This document shows, piece by piece, positions 20,519 to 29,676 of a stretch of DNA of 64,000 nucleotides. The DNA lies in assembly GCF_913777145.1 (NCBI RefSeq), contig NZ_CAJYPS010000027.1, positions 124,001-188,000 on the forward strand, written 5' to 3'. Made by a program: the position numbers and the translations under genes. Every line of letters begins with the position of its first letter. Position 1 is the stretch's first letter. The stretch comes from an uncultured Roseateles sp. (GTDB lineage Bacteria > Pseudomonadota > Gammaproteobacteria > Burkholderiales > Burkholderiaceae_C). The notes under the pieces were generated by a model. The model did not search any database, was not told the origin of the DNA, and was given only the letters and a program-made list of their open reading frames with translations.

Positions 20519-21820
20519 ATGCAAAGTCCTGGGCCGCAACAACACGCTGGCGGCGAGCAAGCGTGCGAGCCCACCGCCGAACCCAGCTGTACGGCGGCCC
20601 TGGGCCAGCTGTGCCGGGCATCTTCGTGCGACCTCTACGACACGCTGTTCCTGCACGGCCCCATCGCCATCCTCGAGGAGGACTGGACCGGCCCCTGGCG
20701 CGCGGTGCAACGCGTGCTGGCCGGCGGGGTGCAGGACTTTGACGACTTTCTCGGCAGGAACCCGTCCTTCATCACCGAGGTCAGGCGCGAGCATCGCGTG
20801 CTGGACGCCAACCTCGCGGCGCTGCAGCTGTTCGGGCTGACGCTGGACGACAAGGCGGACTTCCTCGCCCATGCCGCCGAGCTGCTGCCCGCCAACCCGG
20901 ACAGCAACGGTCGCGTGCTCAAGGCCTTCGCGACCGGTGCCCGCAGCGCCGAGGGCGAGCGCCTGCTGAAGCAGGGGCCGGATCAATATGTGCCCATCCT
21001 GTGGCGCACGCTGATCCCGCCGCCGGACGGCGACTTCAGCCGCCTGCTGTTCTATGCGGTGGACGTGACCGCACTCAAGCGGGCGCAGGAAGAGCTGGTC
21101 ACCACCCAGGGTGAGCTGGCCCGTGCCAGCAAGATCGCGATGGTGGGCGAGATGACCGCGTCCATCGCACACGAGATCAACCAGCCGCTGGGCGCGATAC
21201 GGCTGTTCGCCGACACCGCGCTGCGCTGGCTGGACCGCAGCGTGCCCAGCATAGACCGCGCCCGCCGCAGCCTCAGCGAGGTGGCCGCGAACGCCGAGCG
21301 CGCCAGCCGCATCGTGCAGCGGGTGCGCAACCTGGTGCGCCACGAGCCCCCGGCCACGCAGCGTCTGGCGCTGCGCCCGGCGGTGCTGGACGTGTTCGCG
21401 CTGCTCGCCCGCGACGCTCGCAAGGCCCGCGCCCAGCTGATCTGCACGCTGCCCGACACGCTGCCGGACATCGCGGCCGAGCAGACCCAGCTGCAGCAGG
21501 TGCTGGTGAATCTGTTCAGCAACGCGCTGCAGGCGATGGGTCACGCGGCCACGCCGGCCGCACGGCTGGAGGTCCATGGCCAGCCGGCTGACAACGGCCA
21601 GCTGCTGGTGATCGTCGAGGACAACGGCCCGGGGCTCAGCAAGGAGGCGTCCGAACGCCTGTTCGCGCCGTTCTACTCCACCAAGACCGACGGCATGGGC
21701 CTGGGGCTGTCGATCTGCCGCAGCATCGTCGAGGCGCACGGCGGCCGCATCACGGCCGGCCACCGCCCGGACGGCCTGCCGGGCGCCCGCTTCACCTTCT
21801 CGCTGCCGCTGGCCGCCTGA
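20519..21820 (+). CDS. PAS-containing histidine kinase
   Basis: A 433-residue kinase without membrane segments. The N-terminal half has a PAS-like sensor (REHRVLDANLAALQLFGLT) followed by LFYAVDVTALKRAQEEL. The transmitter has an H-box of the NtrB/FixL/DctB subgroup (ASIAHEINQPLGAI), N-box QVLVNLFSNALQAM, G1 EDNGPGLS and G2 GMGLGLSICRSIVE. The start is the ATG at 20519. It lies between a receiver-only protein and a FixJ-type regulator, so the three form a likely phosphorelay in which the soluble kinase senses a cytoplasmic or redox cue. Confidence 0.93.
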   Translation: MQSPGPQQHAGGEQACEPTAEPSCTAALGQLCRASSCDLYDTLFLHGPIAILEEDWTGPWRAVQRVLAGGVQDFDDFLGRNPSFITEVRREHRVLDANLAALQLFGLTLDDKADFLAHAAELLPANPDSNGRVLKAFATGARSAEGERLLKQGPDQYVPILWRTLIPPPDGDFSRLLFYAVDVTALKRAQEELVTTQGELARASKIAMVGEMTASIAHEINQPLGAIRLFADTALRWLDRSVPSIDRARRSLSEVAANAERASRIVQRVRNLVRHEPPATQRLALRPAVLDVFALLARDARKARAQLICTLPDTLPDIAAEQTQLQQVLVNLFSNALQAMGHAATPAARLEVHGQPADNGQLLVIVEDNGPGLSKEASERLFAPFYSTKTDGMGLGLSICRSIVEAHGGRITAGHRPDGLPGARFTFSLPLAA

Positions 21821-21839
21821 GCACCCGCCCCTGCAAGCC

Positions 21840-22508
21840 ATGCACCCCCCCCGCCTGAGCACCGTCGTCGAGACCGGTCATGTCTATCTGGTGGACGATG
21901 ACCCCGACTTCCGCGCCGCGGTGATGGACCTGCTGGAATCGGCCGAGCTGAGCTGCAGCGCCTTCGGTCGTACCGAAGACCTGCTGACACTGGACCTGGA
22001 CGCCAGCCCGGCCTGCCTGATCCTGGACCTGCAACTGCCCGGCGTCAGCGGCATCGAGTTCCAGCAGCAGCTCGTGGCGCTGGACAACCAGATCCCCATC
22101 ATCTTCATCACCGCCTTCGGCGATGTGGAGACCTGCGCCCGTGCGATGAAGCGCGGTGCCTCGGAATTCCTGACCAAGCCGCTGTCGGGCGATCGCCTGC
22201 TCGCGGCGGTGCACGAAGCGCTGGCCCAGGACCGTTCGCGCACCGAACACCGCCAGGCCAGCCGCGCCGCGGCGCTCGCGCTTCGCACGCTGACCGCGCG
22301 CGAGCTGGAGGTGTTGCAACTGGTCAACGACGGCCTGCTGAACAAGCAGATCGCGTTCGAGCTGCACATCACCGAAGCCACGGTCAAGCTGCACCGGGGC
22401 AACCTGATGCGCAAGCTGGGCGTGCGCTCAGCGGCCAGCCTGGGCACGCTGATGCGCAAGCTGGACCTCGACGCCCTGCGTGAAGCCCGTCAGCGGCTGG
22501 CGCCTTGA
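21840..22508 (+). CDS. FixJ/NarL-type response regulator (LuxR HTH)
   Basis: A 222-residue regulator. The receiver (about 14-125) has YLVDDDPDF, phospho-acceptor Asp in LILDLQLPGVSG, Thr in FITAFGD and Lys in FLTKPL. The LuxR-type HTH (about 155-215) has LTARELEVLQLVNDGLLNKQ and ITEATVKLHRGNLMRKL. This FixJ-like form fits the FixL-like H-box of the kinase 20 bp upstream. It is a good candidate to bind the CTTAGGGG motifs at 15.9 and 24.0 kb, but that is inference. Confidence 0.92.
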   Translation: MHPPRLSTVVETGHVYLVDDDPDFRAAVMDLLESAELSCSAFGRTEDLLTLDLDASPACLILDLQLPGVSGIEFQQQLVALDNQIPIIFITAFGDVETCARAMKRGASEFLTKPLSGDRLLAAVHEALAQDRSRTEHRQASRAAALALRTLTARELEVLQLVNDGLLNKQIAFELHITEATVKLHRGNLMRKLGVRSAASLGTLMRKLDLDALREARQRLAP

Positions 22509-22623
22509 TCGCGGCTCGCAAGGATTCCCAACGCTTAACTCGTCATTTCCGGTCGCCTCATGGAAGATTCCTGACCTGGATGGGGAACATCCTCCCCGTC
22601 ATGTTTCGAAGTAGGAGAAAGCC

Positions 22624-23244
22624 ATGCTTGCACCACAGAAGCGGCTCAAGGTCGGGGTCAGTTACAACGAGCCGCTGCTGGCTCACGGCATCGTCGCCAT
22701 CCTGGCGCGCGAGCCCGACCTGGAGGTGGATTTCGACGACGGCGACTCCCAGGAACACCAGGCCGACGTGCTGATCGCCGACTACAAGCGTGCCCTGGAA
22801 CTGATGCAGCAGGCCCAGCGCCGCCGGGGCAGCCCGCCGCCGCGCGTCGTGCTGCTGAGCGCCGGCCAGCGCGAGCAGGACGTGCGCCGCGCCATCGAGA
22901 TCGGCGTGCCCGGCTTCCTGGCGCTGGGCGCGGCGGCGCAAGACCTGGCGCTGGCGGTGCGCGCGGTCGGCGCGGGCGCCCGCTTCTACGACAGCTCGGT
23001 GGCCGAGCGCATGGCCGAGTCGCTGAGCCGCGAACCGCTGACCGGCCGCGAAGCCGAGGTGCTGCACCTGCTGGCGCGCGGCATGTGCAACAAGTCCATC
23101 GCCCGCGACCTCAGCATCGCGACCGGCACCGTCAAGGCCCATGTGAAGGCCATCCTGGCCAAGCTGGACGCCACCAGCCGCACCCACGCCGCCACGCTGG
23201 CGCTGCAGCGCGGCCTGGTGGACGTGCCCGAGCTGCAGAGCTGA
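22624..23244 (+). CDS. NarL-like LuxR regulator with degenerate receiver
   Basis: A 206-residue protein shaped like a NarL response regulator but with a worn receiver. The acidic pair normally found as DDH is SYNE (13-16), the conserved Lys region reads FLALG (98-102) with no Lys, and only D53 (IADYK) and Ser in LLSAG remain. The LuxR HTH is intact ([36 protein letters not shown]). It may act without phosphorylation, by dimerising or through a ligand. AGGAG sits 8 bases before the ATG. It converges with the di-haem gene. Confidence 0.88.
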   Translation: MLAPQKRLKVGVSYNEPLLAHGIVAILAREPDLEVDFDDGDSQEHQADVLIADYKRALELMQQAQRRRGSPPPRVVLLSAGQREQDVRRAIEIGVPGFLALGAAAQDLALAVRAVGAGARFYDSSVAERMAESLSREPLTGREAEVLHLLARGMCNKSIARDLSIATGTVKAHVKAILAKLDATSRTHAATLALQRGLVDVPELQS

Positions 23245-23260
23245 GGCCGGTCGCCCGGCC
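23245..23260. terminator. Hairpin between convergent regulator and di-haem gene
   Basis: GGCCGG-TCGC-CCGGCC forms a 6-bp all-GC stem in the 23-bp space between two convergent stops. There is no T-run, so termination is only possible, not shown. Confidence 0.3.
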
Positions 23261-23267
23261 CCGCCCC

Positions 23268-23888
23268 TCACTCGGGGCAGAACTGGCCGGTGCGCACCCA
23301 TGCGGCGATCAGGGCGCCGAATTCCTTCTGGGTGCCGGGGGCCGGCGTGCGGCTCGCATCCGGCTTCCAGGCCCAGCCCACCAGCGTGTCCTCGCTGACG
23401 TGGTGAACGATCTGCTCGGGCGTCATGCCGCCGTTGCGCTTGGTGTCCTTCATCTGCTCGCAGATGTCGTGCAGGGACTTGCCGTGCCAGCCCATGCTCA
23501 GCGGTGCCATGCCCCACTTGGGGTGGCCGGGTAGACGGGCCGAATCGTTGTTCTGCGCCTGGTGGCAGTTCACGCAGCGCATCGCGGACGTGCCGTGGCC
23601 GTCGGCGCCACGCAGCACCAGTGGCTGGTGCGGTCGCATCTGGTCGCCCTGGGACGGGCGATCCCCCGAGGGGTGGCAGTTCAGGCAGCGCGGGCTCTGG
23701 ATCACCTTGCCCGCTTCCAGGAACAGTGCCGCGGAACGCTGCTGCTCGTCAGTGATGCTGTCGAAATCAGCCGGCTTGCGCAGCCCCGGCGCCGACTCCG
23801 CCGCGCCGGCCGGCGCAGCCCAGGCACTCAGGGACGAACCCGCCGTCACCGCCAGGGCCACCAGCCCGAAAACCAAACCCTTGCGCAT
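23268..23888 (-). CDS. Periplasmic di-haem c-type protein (IorAB-associated subunit)
   Basis: A 206-residue exported protein. A Sec signal (MRKGLVFGLVALAVTAGSS..AWA) is followed by two haem c motifs, CLNCH and CVNCH. His and Met residues such as HPKWGMAPLSMGWH could be distal ligands. Relatives are often named isoquinoline 1-oxidoreductase subunit and would carry electrons from the IorAB molybdenum enzyme to the respiratory chain. The start is the ATG at 23888, with AAGGAG 8 bases upstream. iorAB lies 9 kb away, but both loci share an upstream CTTAGGGG motif. Confidence 0.85.
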   Translation of the reverse strand: MRKGLVFGLVALAVTAGSSLSAWAAPAGAAESAPGLRKPADFDSITDEQQRSAALFLEAGKVIQSPRCLNCHPSGDRPSQGDQMRPHQPLVLRGADGHGTSAMRCVNCHQAQNNDSARLPGHPKWGMAPLSMGWHGKSLHDICEQMKDTKRNGGMTPEQIVHHVSEDTLVGWAWKPDASRTPAPGTQKEFGALIAAWVRTGQFCPE

Positions 23889-24229
23889 GACGCTTGCTCC
23901 TTGCATGAATTGCTGCTGACCGCGGACCGTTGCTGCCAGCCGGCCCAAAGTGTCGCGACGGACCGTCGCCGGCTGAAGACGCCAAGGAGCCCCCATCGCC
24001 CCGGCCGTAAGCACCGGCACCCCCCACCTCTTAGGGGTCATGAGCCGGCCGCCCACCACGCGCCGGCGAGGCAACACGGCCTAACAACGCAGCGCCAGCC
24101 CTCCCAAAAGGCTGCCCCGCCGACTGCACAGGAGAGTGGTGGCAAGCGCGGGCCCGGCTCCTACAGTGACTCCACCGTGGCCAGGCGCGACCAGCGCACG
24201 CCCCCTAACCACCCGGCCACCGCTCCGCC
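23889..24229. other. Divergent intergenic region upstream of di-haem gene and egtB
   Basis: This 341-bp spacer holds the CTTAGGGG motif site 2 at 24026-24040. No convincing open reading frame or sigma-70 promoter is visible in it, and nothing else stands out. Confidence 0.6.
24026..24040. promoter_or_regulatory. CTTAGGGG motif, site 2
   Basis: ACCTCTTAGGGGTCA is an imperfect palindrome (ACCTCT-T-AGGGGT). It lies 138-152 bases before the di-haem start and resembles the paired heptamers bound by NarL-type regulators. It shares its core with site 1 upstream of the MFS-iorAB transcript. Confidence 0.4.
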
Positions 24230-25510
24230 ATGCCCTCCTCGCCCGCCCTCTACGCTCTGCCGCCCGCGCCGCTGGATGCACACGCGCTGTCGAGCCGGTG
24301 TGCGCAGGTGCGCCGGCAGACGCAGGCGCTGGCCGAGCCGCTCAGCGATGCGGACGCCACCGCCCAGTCCATGCCCGACGCCAGCCCGGCCAAGTGGCAT
24401 CTGGCGCACACCACCTGGTTCTTCGAGGTGCTGGTGCTGGAGCGCTTCGCGCCCGGCTACCGCAGCTTCGACCCGGCGTGGCACCGGCTGTTCAACTCCT
24501 ATTACGAGACGCTGGGCGAGCGCCACCCGCGCCCGCAGCGCGGCCTGCTGACCCGGCCCGGCCTGGACGAGATCCGTGCCTACCGCCGCCATGTGGACAC
24601 CGCGCTGCTGCGTCTGCTAGATGGCCCGCTGGACGACACGGCCCGGGCGCTGATCGAGCTGGGCTGCCACCACGAGCAACAGCACCAGGAGCTGCTGCTG
24701 ACGGACCTGCTGCACCTGTTCGCGCAGAACCCGCTGCACCCGGTCTACCGGCCCGCCGCGCCGCAGCCTGCGGGGGCGCCGACACCGCTGGACTACCAGG
24801 CCTTCGAGGGCGGCCTCTGCGAGCTTGGCCATGCCGGCCGCGGCTTCGCGTTCGACTGCGAGGGGCCGCGCCACCGCGTGTTCCTGCAGCCCTTCCGGCT
24901 GGCCACCCGCCCGGTCTGCAACCAGGTGTGGCTGGACTTCATACGCGACGGCGGCTACCGCCAGCCGCTGCTGTGGCTGTCGGCCGGCTGGGATGCCGTG
25001 CGTCAGCAGGGCTGGAGCCGTCCCGAATACTGGCAGCCGGGTGACGGTGCCCCGCAGGCGATGACGCTGGCCGGCCTACAGGCGCTGGACCCGGCCGCGC
25101 CGGTCTGCCACATCAGCTACTACGAGGCCGACGCCTTCGCCCGCTGGGCCGGCGCCCGCCTGCCCACCGAGTTCGAGTGGGAGTTCGCCGCCCGTGAGCA
25201 AGATCCGGGCACCGGCCACTTCAGCGACAGCGGTCTGCTGCAGCCACGTGCCGCCAGCGGCGCCGGGCTGCGCCAGCTGTTCGGCGATGTGTGGGAATGG
25301 ACCCGCTCCGCCTTCTCCGCCTACCCGGGCTTTCGCCCGGCCGCCGGTGCGGCCGGTGAATACAACGGCAAGTTCATGTCGGGCGCCTATGTGCTGCGCG
25401 GCGGCTCCTGCGCGAGCCCGGCCGGCCATCTCCGCGCGAGCTATCGCAACTTCTTCCACCCGCAGGCGCGCTGGCAATTCGCCGGCCTGCGCCTGGCCCA
25501 GGACCTCTGA
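24230..25510 (+). CDS. egtB: Ergothioneine biosynthesis iron sulfoxide synthase
   Basis: A 426-residue EgtB that joins a cysteine-type thiol to trimethylhistidine (hercynine) with O2 using a non-haem iron. The N-terminal DinB-like domain supplies the iron ligands: H60 in KWHLAHTTWFFE and H148-x3-H152 in HHEQQHQE. The C-terminal FGE-sulfatase domain has LPTEFEWEFAA, FGDVWEWT, YVLRGGSC and the ending RASYRNFFHP..RWQFAGLRLA. It is followed one base after its stop by egtD. No egtA, egtC or egtE is nearby, as is usual in proteobacteria. Confidence 0.95.
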   Translation: MPSSPALYALPPAPLDAHALSSRCAQVRRQTQALAEPLSDADATAQSMPDASPAKWHLAHTTWFFEVLVLERFAPGYRSFDPAWHRLFNSYYETLGERHPRPQRGLLTRPGLDEIRAYRRHVDTALLRLLDGPLDDTARALIELGCHHEQQHQELLLTDLLHLFAQNPLHPVYRPAAPQPAGAPTPLDYQAFEGGLCELGHAGRGFAFDCEGPRHRVFLQPFRLATRPVCNQVWLDFIRDGGYRQPLLWLSAGWDAVRQQGWSRPEYWQPGDGAPQAMTLAGLQALDPAAPVCHISYYEADAFARWAGARLPTEFEWEFAAREQDPGTGHFSDSGLLQPRAASGAGLRQLFGDVWEWTRSAFSAYPGFRPAAGAAGEYNGKFMSGAYVLRGGSCASPAGHLRASYRNFFHPQARWQFAGLRLAQDL

Positions 25511-25511
25511 C

Positions 25512-26483
25512 ATGCTCGACACCGCCCAAGCCGCCTCCGTGCTCGCCGAAGCCTTCCGCCTGGAGGTCATCGCCGGCCTGCAGGGGCGCCCCAAGCAGCT
25601 GTCCAGCCGCTGGCTGTACGACGACGCGGGCTCGCTACTGTTCGAGCGCATCACCGGCCTGCAGGACTACTACCCCACGCGCACCGAGACCGCCATCCTG
25701 CGCCGCCATGCGGACACCATGGCCAGCTTCATCGGCGAGCAGGCGGTGCTGATCGAGTACGGCGCCGGCGCCTGCGTCAAGACCCAGATCCTGCTGGATG
25801 CGCTGCGCCGGCCGACGGCCTATGTGCCGGTCGACATCTCGGGCGACTTCCTGGCCCAGACCGCCGAGCGCCTGCGCGGGCGCTACCCGCAGCTGGACGT
25901 GCAGCCGGTGGTGGCGGACTTCACCGAGGACTTCCGCTTCACCGCCCGCCTGCCCGAGGGCCGCCGCCGCACCGCCTTCTTCCCCGGCTCCACGCTGGGC
26001 AATCTGGATCAGGGCCAGGCCCTGGCGCTGCTACGCCGCATGCGCCGCCATGTGGGCGAGGACGGCCGCGCGCTGATCGGCGTGGACCTCATCAAGGACA
26101 CGGCCACGCTGGTGCGCGCCTATGACGACCGCGAGGGCGTGACCGCCGAGTTCAACCTCAACCTGCTGCGTCGCATCAACCGCGAGCTGCACGGCACGCT
26201 GCCGCTGGAAGCCTTCCGGCACGAGGCGCGCTGGAACCCCTATGAGATGGCCATGGAGATGCACCTGCGCTGCACGAGCGACGTGCAGGCCGAGGTCGAC
26301 GGCCAGCCGGTCAGCCTGCAGGCCGGCGAAACCATACACACGGAAAGCTCGCGCAAGTACGACCTGCGCCGCATCACCTGCCTCACCGAGGGCGCGGGCT
26401 GGCGCCTGGCCAACTTCTGGACCGACGACCAACGCCAGTTCGCCGTGGTCGGTCTCGAAGTGGTGAAGCGCCGCAACGCCTGA
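25512..26483 (+). CDS. egtD: L-histidine N-alpha-methyltransferase
   Basis: A 323-residue SAM-dependent enzyme that trimethylates histidine to hercynine, the first step of ergothioneine synthesis. Family marks are KQLSSRWLYDDAGSLLFERIT, LQDYYPTRTE, the SAM site LIEYGAGACVKT, PVDISGDFL, FFPGSTLGN and GVDLIKDTATLVRAYDD, with AGETIHTESSRKY near the C-terminus. One base separates it from egtB, so the two are one operon. It acts in the cytoplasm. Confidence 0.96.
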   Translation: MLDTAQAASVLAEAFRLEVIAGLQGRPKQLSSRWLYDDAGSLLFERITGLQDYYPTRTETAILRRHADTMASFIGEQAVLIEYGAGACVKTQILLDALRRPTAYVPVDISGDFLAQTAERLRGRYPQLDVQPVVADFTEDFRFTARLPEGRRRTAFFPGSTLGNLDQGQALALLRRMRRHVGEDGRALIGVDLIKDTATLVRAYDDREGVTAEFNLNLLRRINRELHGTLPLEAFRHEARWNPYEMAMEMHLRCTSDVQAEVDGQPVSLQAGETIHTESSRKYDLRRITCLTEGAGWRLANFWTDDQRQFAVVGLEVVKRRNA

Positions 26484-26501
26484 CCCCTGCCGCCGTCCGC
26501 C

Positions 26502-26969
26502 ATGTCCCTCGCGCTGAACTTCGCCCCGCCCGCCCCCGGCCCGGAGCTCGTGTCGCCGGCCCAGCTGCGGCTGCGCGAGGGCCAGTACGCGCTGATGCAC
26601 GACAGCTTCGGCCTGCACGGCGGCCTGGTGGGCAGCGGCAGCTTCCTCAACCTGCTCAAGGGCGTGTGCAGCCAGCCCATCTCGCGGCTGGCGCGCGGCA
26701 TCGTGGACCGCACGCTGGTGAACTTCAGCTGGCAGGGCGAGATCCTGATCCCGCTGTTCCAGTTCAGCGAGGGCTCGCTGGCGCCCCGGACGGAGCTGGG
26801 CGACGTGCTGGCCGAGCTGCGCGACGACCGCGACGACTGGGAGCTGGCGCATTGGTTCGCGCTGCCCCACCCCTGCCTGGCCGAGCGCCCGCCCGCCGCG
26901 TTGCTGGCCAGCCAGCCCGCCTGCGTGCTGAACGCCGCGCGCGTGGACCGCTTCATCACCCACGGCTGA
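26502..26969 (+). CDS. Hypothetical protein, MbcA/ParS/Xre antitoxin-like C-terminal region
   Basis: A 155-residue protein 18 bp after egtD. The stretch ILIPLFQFSEGSLAPRTELGDVLAEL followed by ELAHWFALPHPCLAERPPAALLAS resembles the toxin-binding domain of DUF2384-type antitoxins (W-x-LP..P..LL). No toxin gene adjoins it, so a role as an antitoxin is doubtful; it may be a regulator or a repurposed domain. No signal peptide or membrane segment is visible. Its place suggests transcription with egtBD. Confidence 0.6.
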   Translation: MSLALNFAPPAPGPELVSPAQLRLREGQYALMHDSFGLHGGLVGSGSFLNLLKGVCSQPISRLARGIVDRTLVNFSWQGEILIPLFQFSEGSLAPRTELGDVLAELRDDRDDWELAHWFALPHPCLAERPPAALLASQPACVLNAARVDRFITHG

Positions 26970-27036
26970 GCGTTGCGCCCGCCGGGGCTTTGCTCACGCC
27001 TTTTCACCCCGCTCCGCCTTTGCAAGGACACCCTTC

Positions 27037-27756
27037 ATGACCCCCCTCGCCCAATTCATCATCGACGCCCACGGTGGCCTGAGCCGCTGGCAGACCTTCA
27101 ACACGCTGTCGGTGGACCTGCAGCAGGGCGGCGTGCTGTGGCCGCTCAAGGGCCAGGCCGGCGTGCTGGACCGCACCACGGTCACCGTGGGCCTGAAAGC
27201 GGAATGGGCCTCGCACGCGCCCTTCGGCGAGCCGGGCCGCTACAGCCGCTTCACGCCCCAGCTGGTCGAGCTGCTGACCGGCAGCGACGACTCCGAGGCC
27301 ATCCTCGTGAACCCGCGCGACTCCTTCGCCGGCCACACGCTGGAAACCTCCTGGACCCAGACCCAGCTGGCCTACTTCGCCGGTTGCGCGATGTGGACCT
27401 ACCTGAACCTGCCCTTCCTGCTGGCCTGGGAGGGCGTGCAGACCGAGGAGCTGTCGCCTTGGCAGGAACAGGGCCAGACCTGGCGCCGCCTGCGCGTGAG
27501 CTTCCCGGCCAGCATCGCGACGCACAGCACGGTGCAGACGCTGTATGTGGACGAGGCCGGCCTGCTGCGCCGCCACGACTACGACGTGGAAATCGGCGGC
27601 AACACGCCGGCGGCCCACTACATGGATCACTACACCGAGGTGCAGGGCCTCAAGTTCCCCACGCGCCGCCGCATCTACCCGCGCGGCCCCGAGGGTCAGG
27701 CGATGACCGAGCCGCTGGTCGTGTCCATCGACCTGTCCAACTTCGTGCTCGCCTGA
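27037..27756 (+). CDS. Conserved hypothetical protein
   Basis: A 239-residue protein with AAGGA before its ATG. The sequence is rich in aromatic residues and beta-prone segments (LSVDLQQGGVLWPLKGQ, YVDEAGLLRRHDYDVEIGGNTPAAHYM, FPTRRRIYPRGPEG), which recalls LolA-like or other lipid-binding half-barrels. There is no signal peptide. I do not recognise a named function. It follows the egtBD run by about 67 bp and converges with the phosphoesterase. Confidence 0.6.
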   Translation: MTPLAQFIIDAHGGLSRWQTFNTLSVDLQQGGVLWPLKGQAGVLDRTTVTVGLKAEWASHAPFGEPGRYSRFTPQLVELLTGSDDSEAILVNPRDSFAGHTLETSWTQTQLAYFAGCAMWTYLNLPFLLAWEGVQTEELSPWQEQGQTWRRLRVSFPASIATHSTVQTLYVDEAGLLRRHDYDVEIGGNTPAAHYMDHYTEVQGLKFPTRRRIYPRGPEGQAMTEPLVVSIDLSNFVLA

Positions 27757-27770
27757 GCCTGCGGGCTCAG
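27753..27770. terminator. Palindrome spanning two convergent stop codons
   Basis: CTGAGCC-TGCG-GGCTCAG forms a 7-bp stem that contains the TGA of the upstream gene and the TCA of the phosphoesterase. There is no T-run. Similar stop-spanning palindromes occur at several other tail-to-tail junctions here. Confidence 0.35.
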
Positions 27771-28537
27771 CCGAACACCTCGACGACGCGCAAGGGGTCG
27801 AAGCCCTCGGCCTCGCCCTTGCGCACATGGCCGCGCGCATTGCTGACGATGCGCGTGGCACCCAGCCGGTAGTCGTGCCGGCAATGCAGGTGGCCATGCA
27901 GCCACAGCCGCGCGCCGGACAGCAGCGCCTCGTCGTCGTTGCAGAAGCTGGCCGTGCCGGGCTGGCGACCGTAGCGCGGGTCCGCACTCTTCAGGCTGGG
28001 CGCGAAATGGGTGATCACCACGGTCGCGTCCCAGTCCGGCCCGGTCTCGCCGCGCGCCAGCTCGGTGGCCAGCCAGGCACGGCATTCCAGCGCGCGCTCG
28101 CGCACCGCCGCCGCGTCAAAGGGCTGGCCGTGGCGCGTCGCCTGCATCACCTTCTGGAAATAGCCGCCGGCCCGCATCGCCCGCTCGCGCTGGCCCGGCC
28201 CGAAGGCGTCGAAATCGCACCAGCGTGTGCTCCCCACAAAGCGCACGCGTAGGCCGGCCGCGTCGCTGAGCACGCAGGCCTCGTCATCCAGCATGCTCAG
28301 GCCCAACCCCTCGACGTGAGTGCGCAGCTCGGTGCGTGTGGCGTCCACATCGCGGCGGTCGAACTCATGGTTGCCCGGCACGAACAGCACCGGCACCGGC
28401 CAGCCGCGGAACAGCTCGAACGAACGCCAGCTGGTGTCCACGTCCCCCGCCAGCACCAGCAGCTCTGCCCCCGGCGCCGGCCGCGGCTCGAAGCTCTCGG
28501 TCTCCAGATGCAGATCGGACAGCAGTTGCAGTTTCAT
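27767..28537 (-). CDS. Metallophosphoesterase
   Basis: A 256-residue calcineurin-like phosphoesterase. All metal-binding blocks are present in order: SDLHLE (D-x-H), LAGDVD (GD), PGNHEFDRRD (GNHE), ITHFAPS (H) and HGHLHCRHD (GHxH). It should bind two metal ions and hydrolyse a phosphomono- or diester in the cytoplasm; the substrate is unknown. It is transcribed alone and followed on its 5' side by the hairpin repeat copy A. Confidence 0.92.
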   Translation of the reverse strand: MKLQLLSDLHLETESFEPRPAPGAELLVLAGDVDTSWRSFELFRGWPVPVLFVPGNHEFDRRDVDATRTELRTHVEGLGLSMLDDEACVLSDAAGLRVRFVGSTRWCDFDAFGPGQRERAMRAGGYFQKVMQATRHGQPFDAAAVRERALECRAWLATELARGETGPDWDATVVITHFAPSLKSADPRYGRQPGTASFCNDDEALLSGARLWLHGHLHCRHDYRLGATRIVSNARGHVRKGEAEGFDPLRVVEVFG

Positions 28538-28650
28538 GATGCGATCACACGCCGCAGCCCCCAGTCCCTACCCGAAGCGGGGCGCGCGCAGCGCCGCCCC
28601 ACATCCAGCAACTCCCGCTGATCCGGCTCCGCCGGGCAGCCCGTCGCTGC

Positions 28651-28756
28651 CAAGGCCAGAGGCCTTGTCCTTCGCCAGGCACAAACAGTCCTCAGGACTG
28701 TTTGTGTCCGGGCTCAGCCCCCTCGAGGGGGGCGCGCGAAGCGCGTAGGGGGGAGC
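28651..28756. repeat. Intergenic double-hairpin repeat, copy A
   Basis: Two tandem hairpins: CAAGGCC-AGA-GGCCTTG (28651-28667) and a perfect 12-bp stem CACAAACAGTCC-TCA-GGACTGTTTGTG (28680-28706). TCCGGGCTCAGCCCC and a palindromic CCCCTCGAGGGG follow. The same order recurs at 36.8 kb and 59.5 kb with changed but still paired stems. It lies between the SEC-C protein (which ends at 28757) and the phosphoesterase start, with the bases 28538-28650 holding nothing else I can name. Confidence 0.8.
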
Positions 28757-29518
<762 letters not shown>

Positions 29519-29676
29519 GGTGCAATTGTCGTCGGCTCCGGCGCTGCGGGCGAGAGCCCTCACCGCGGGCCGGCCCCGGGCTCCCTCTTTGTGGGGTTGA
29601 ACCGGCCCCGTCGCGCCGCGGCGCCCATTGGCGTTTACGCTCCCGCCCGACAAGCTGAATTGGGAAAGCCGACAAG

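Noticed and set aside
26502..26969. A toxin-antitoxin pair beside egtD
   Set aside because: Only an antitoxin-like domain is suggested; the neighbours are egtD and a beta-rich protein, neither a RES or other known toxin.
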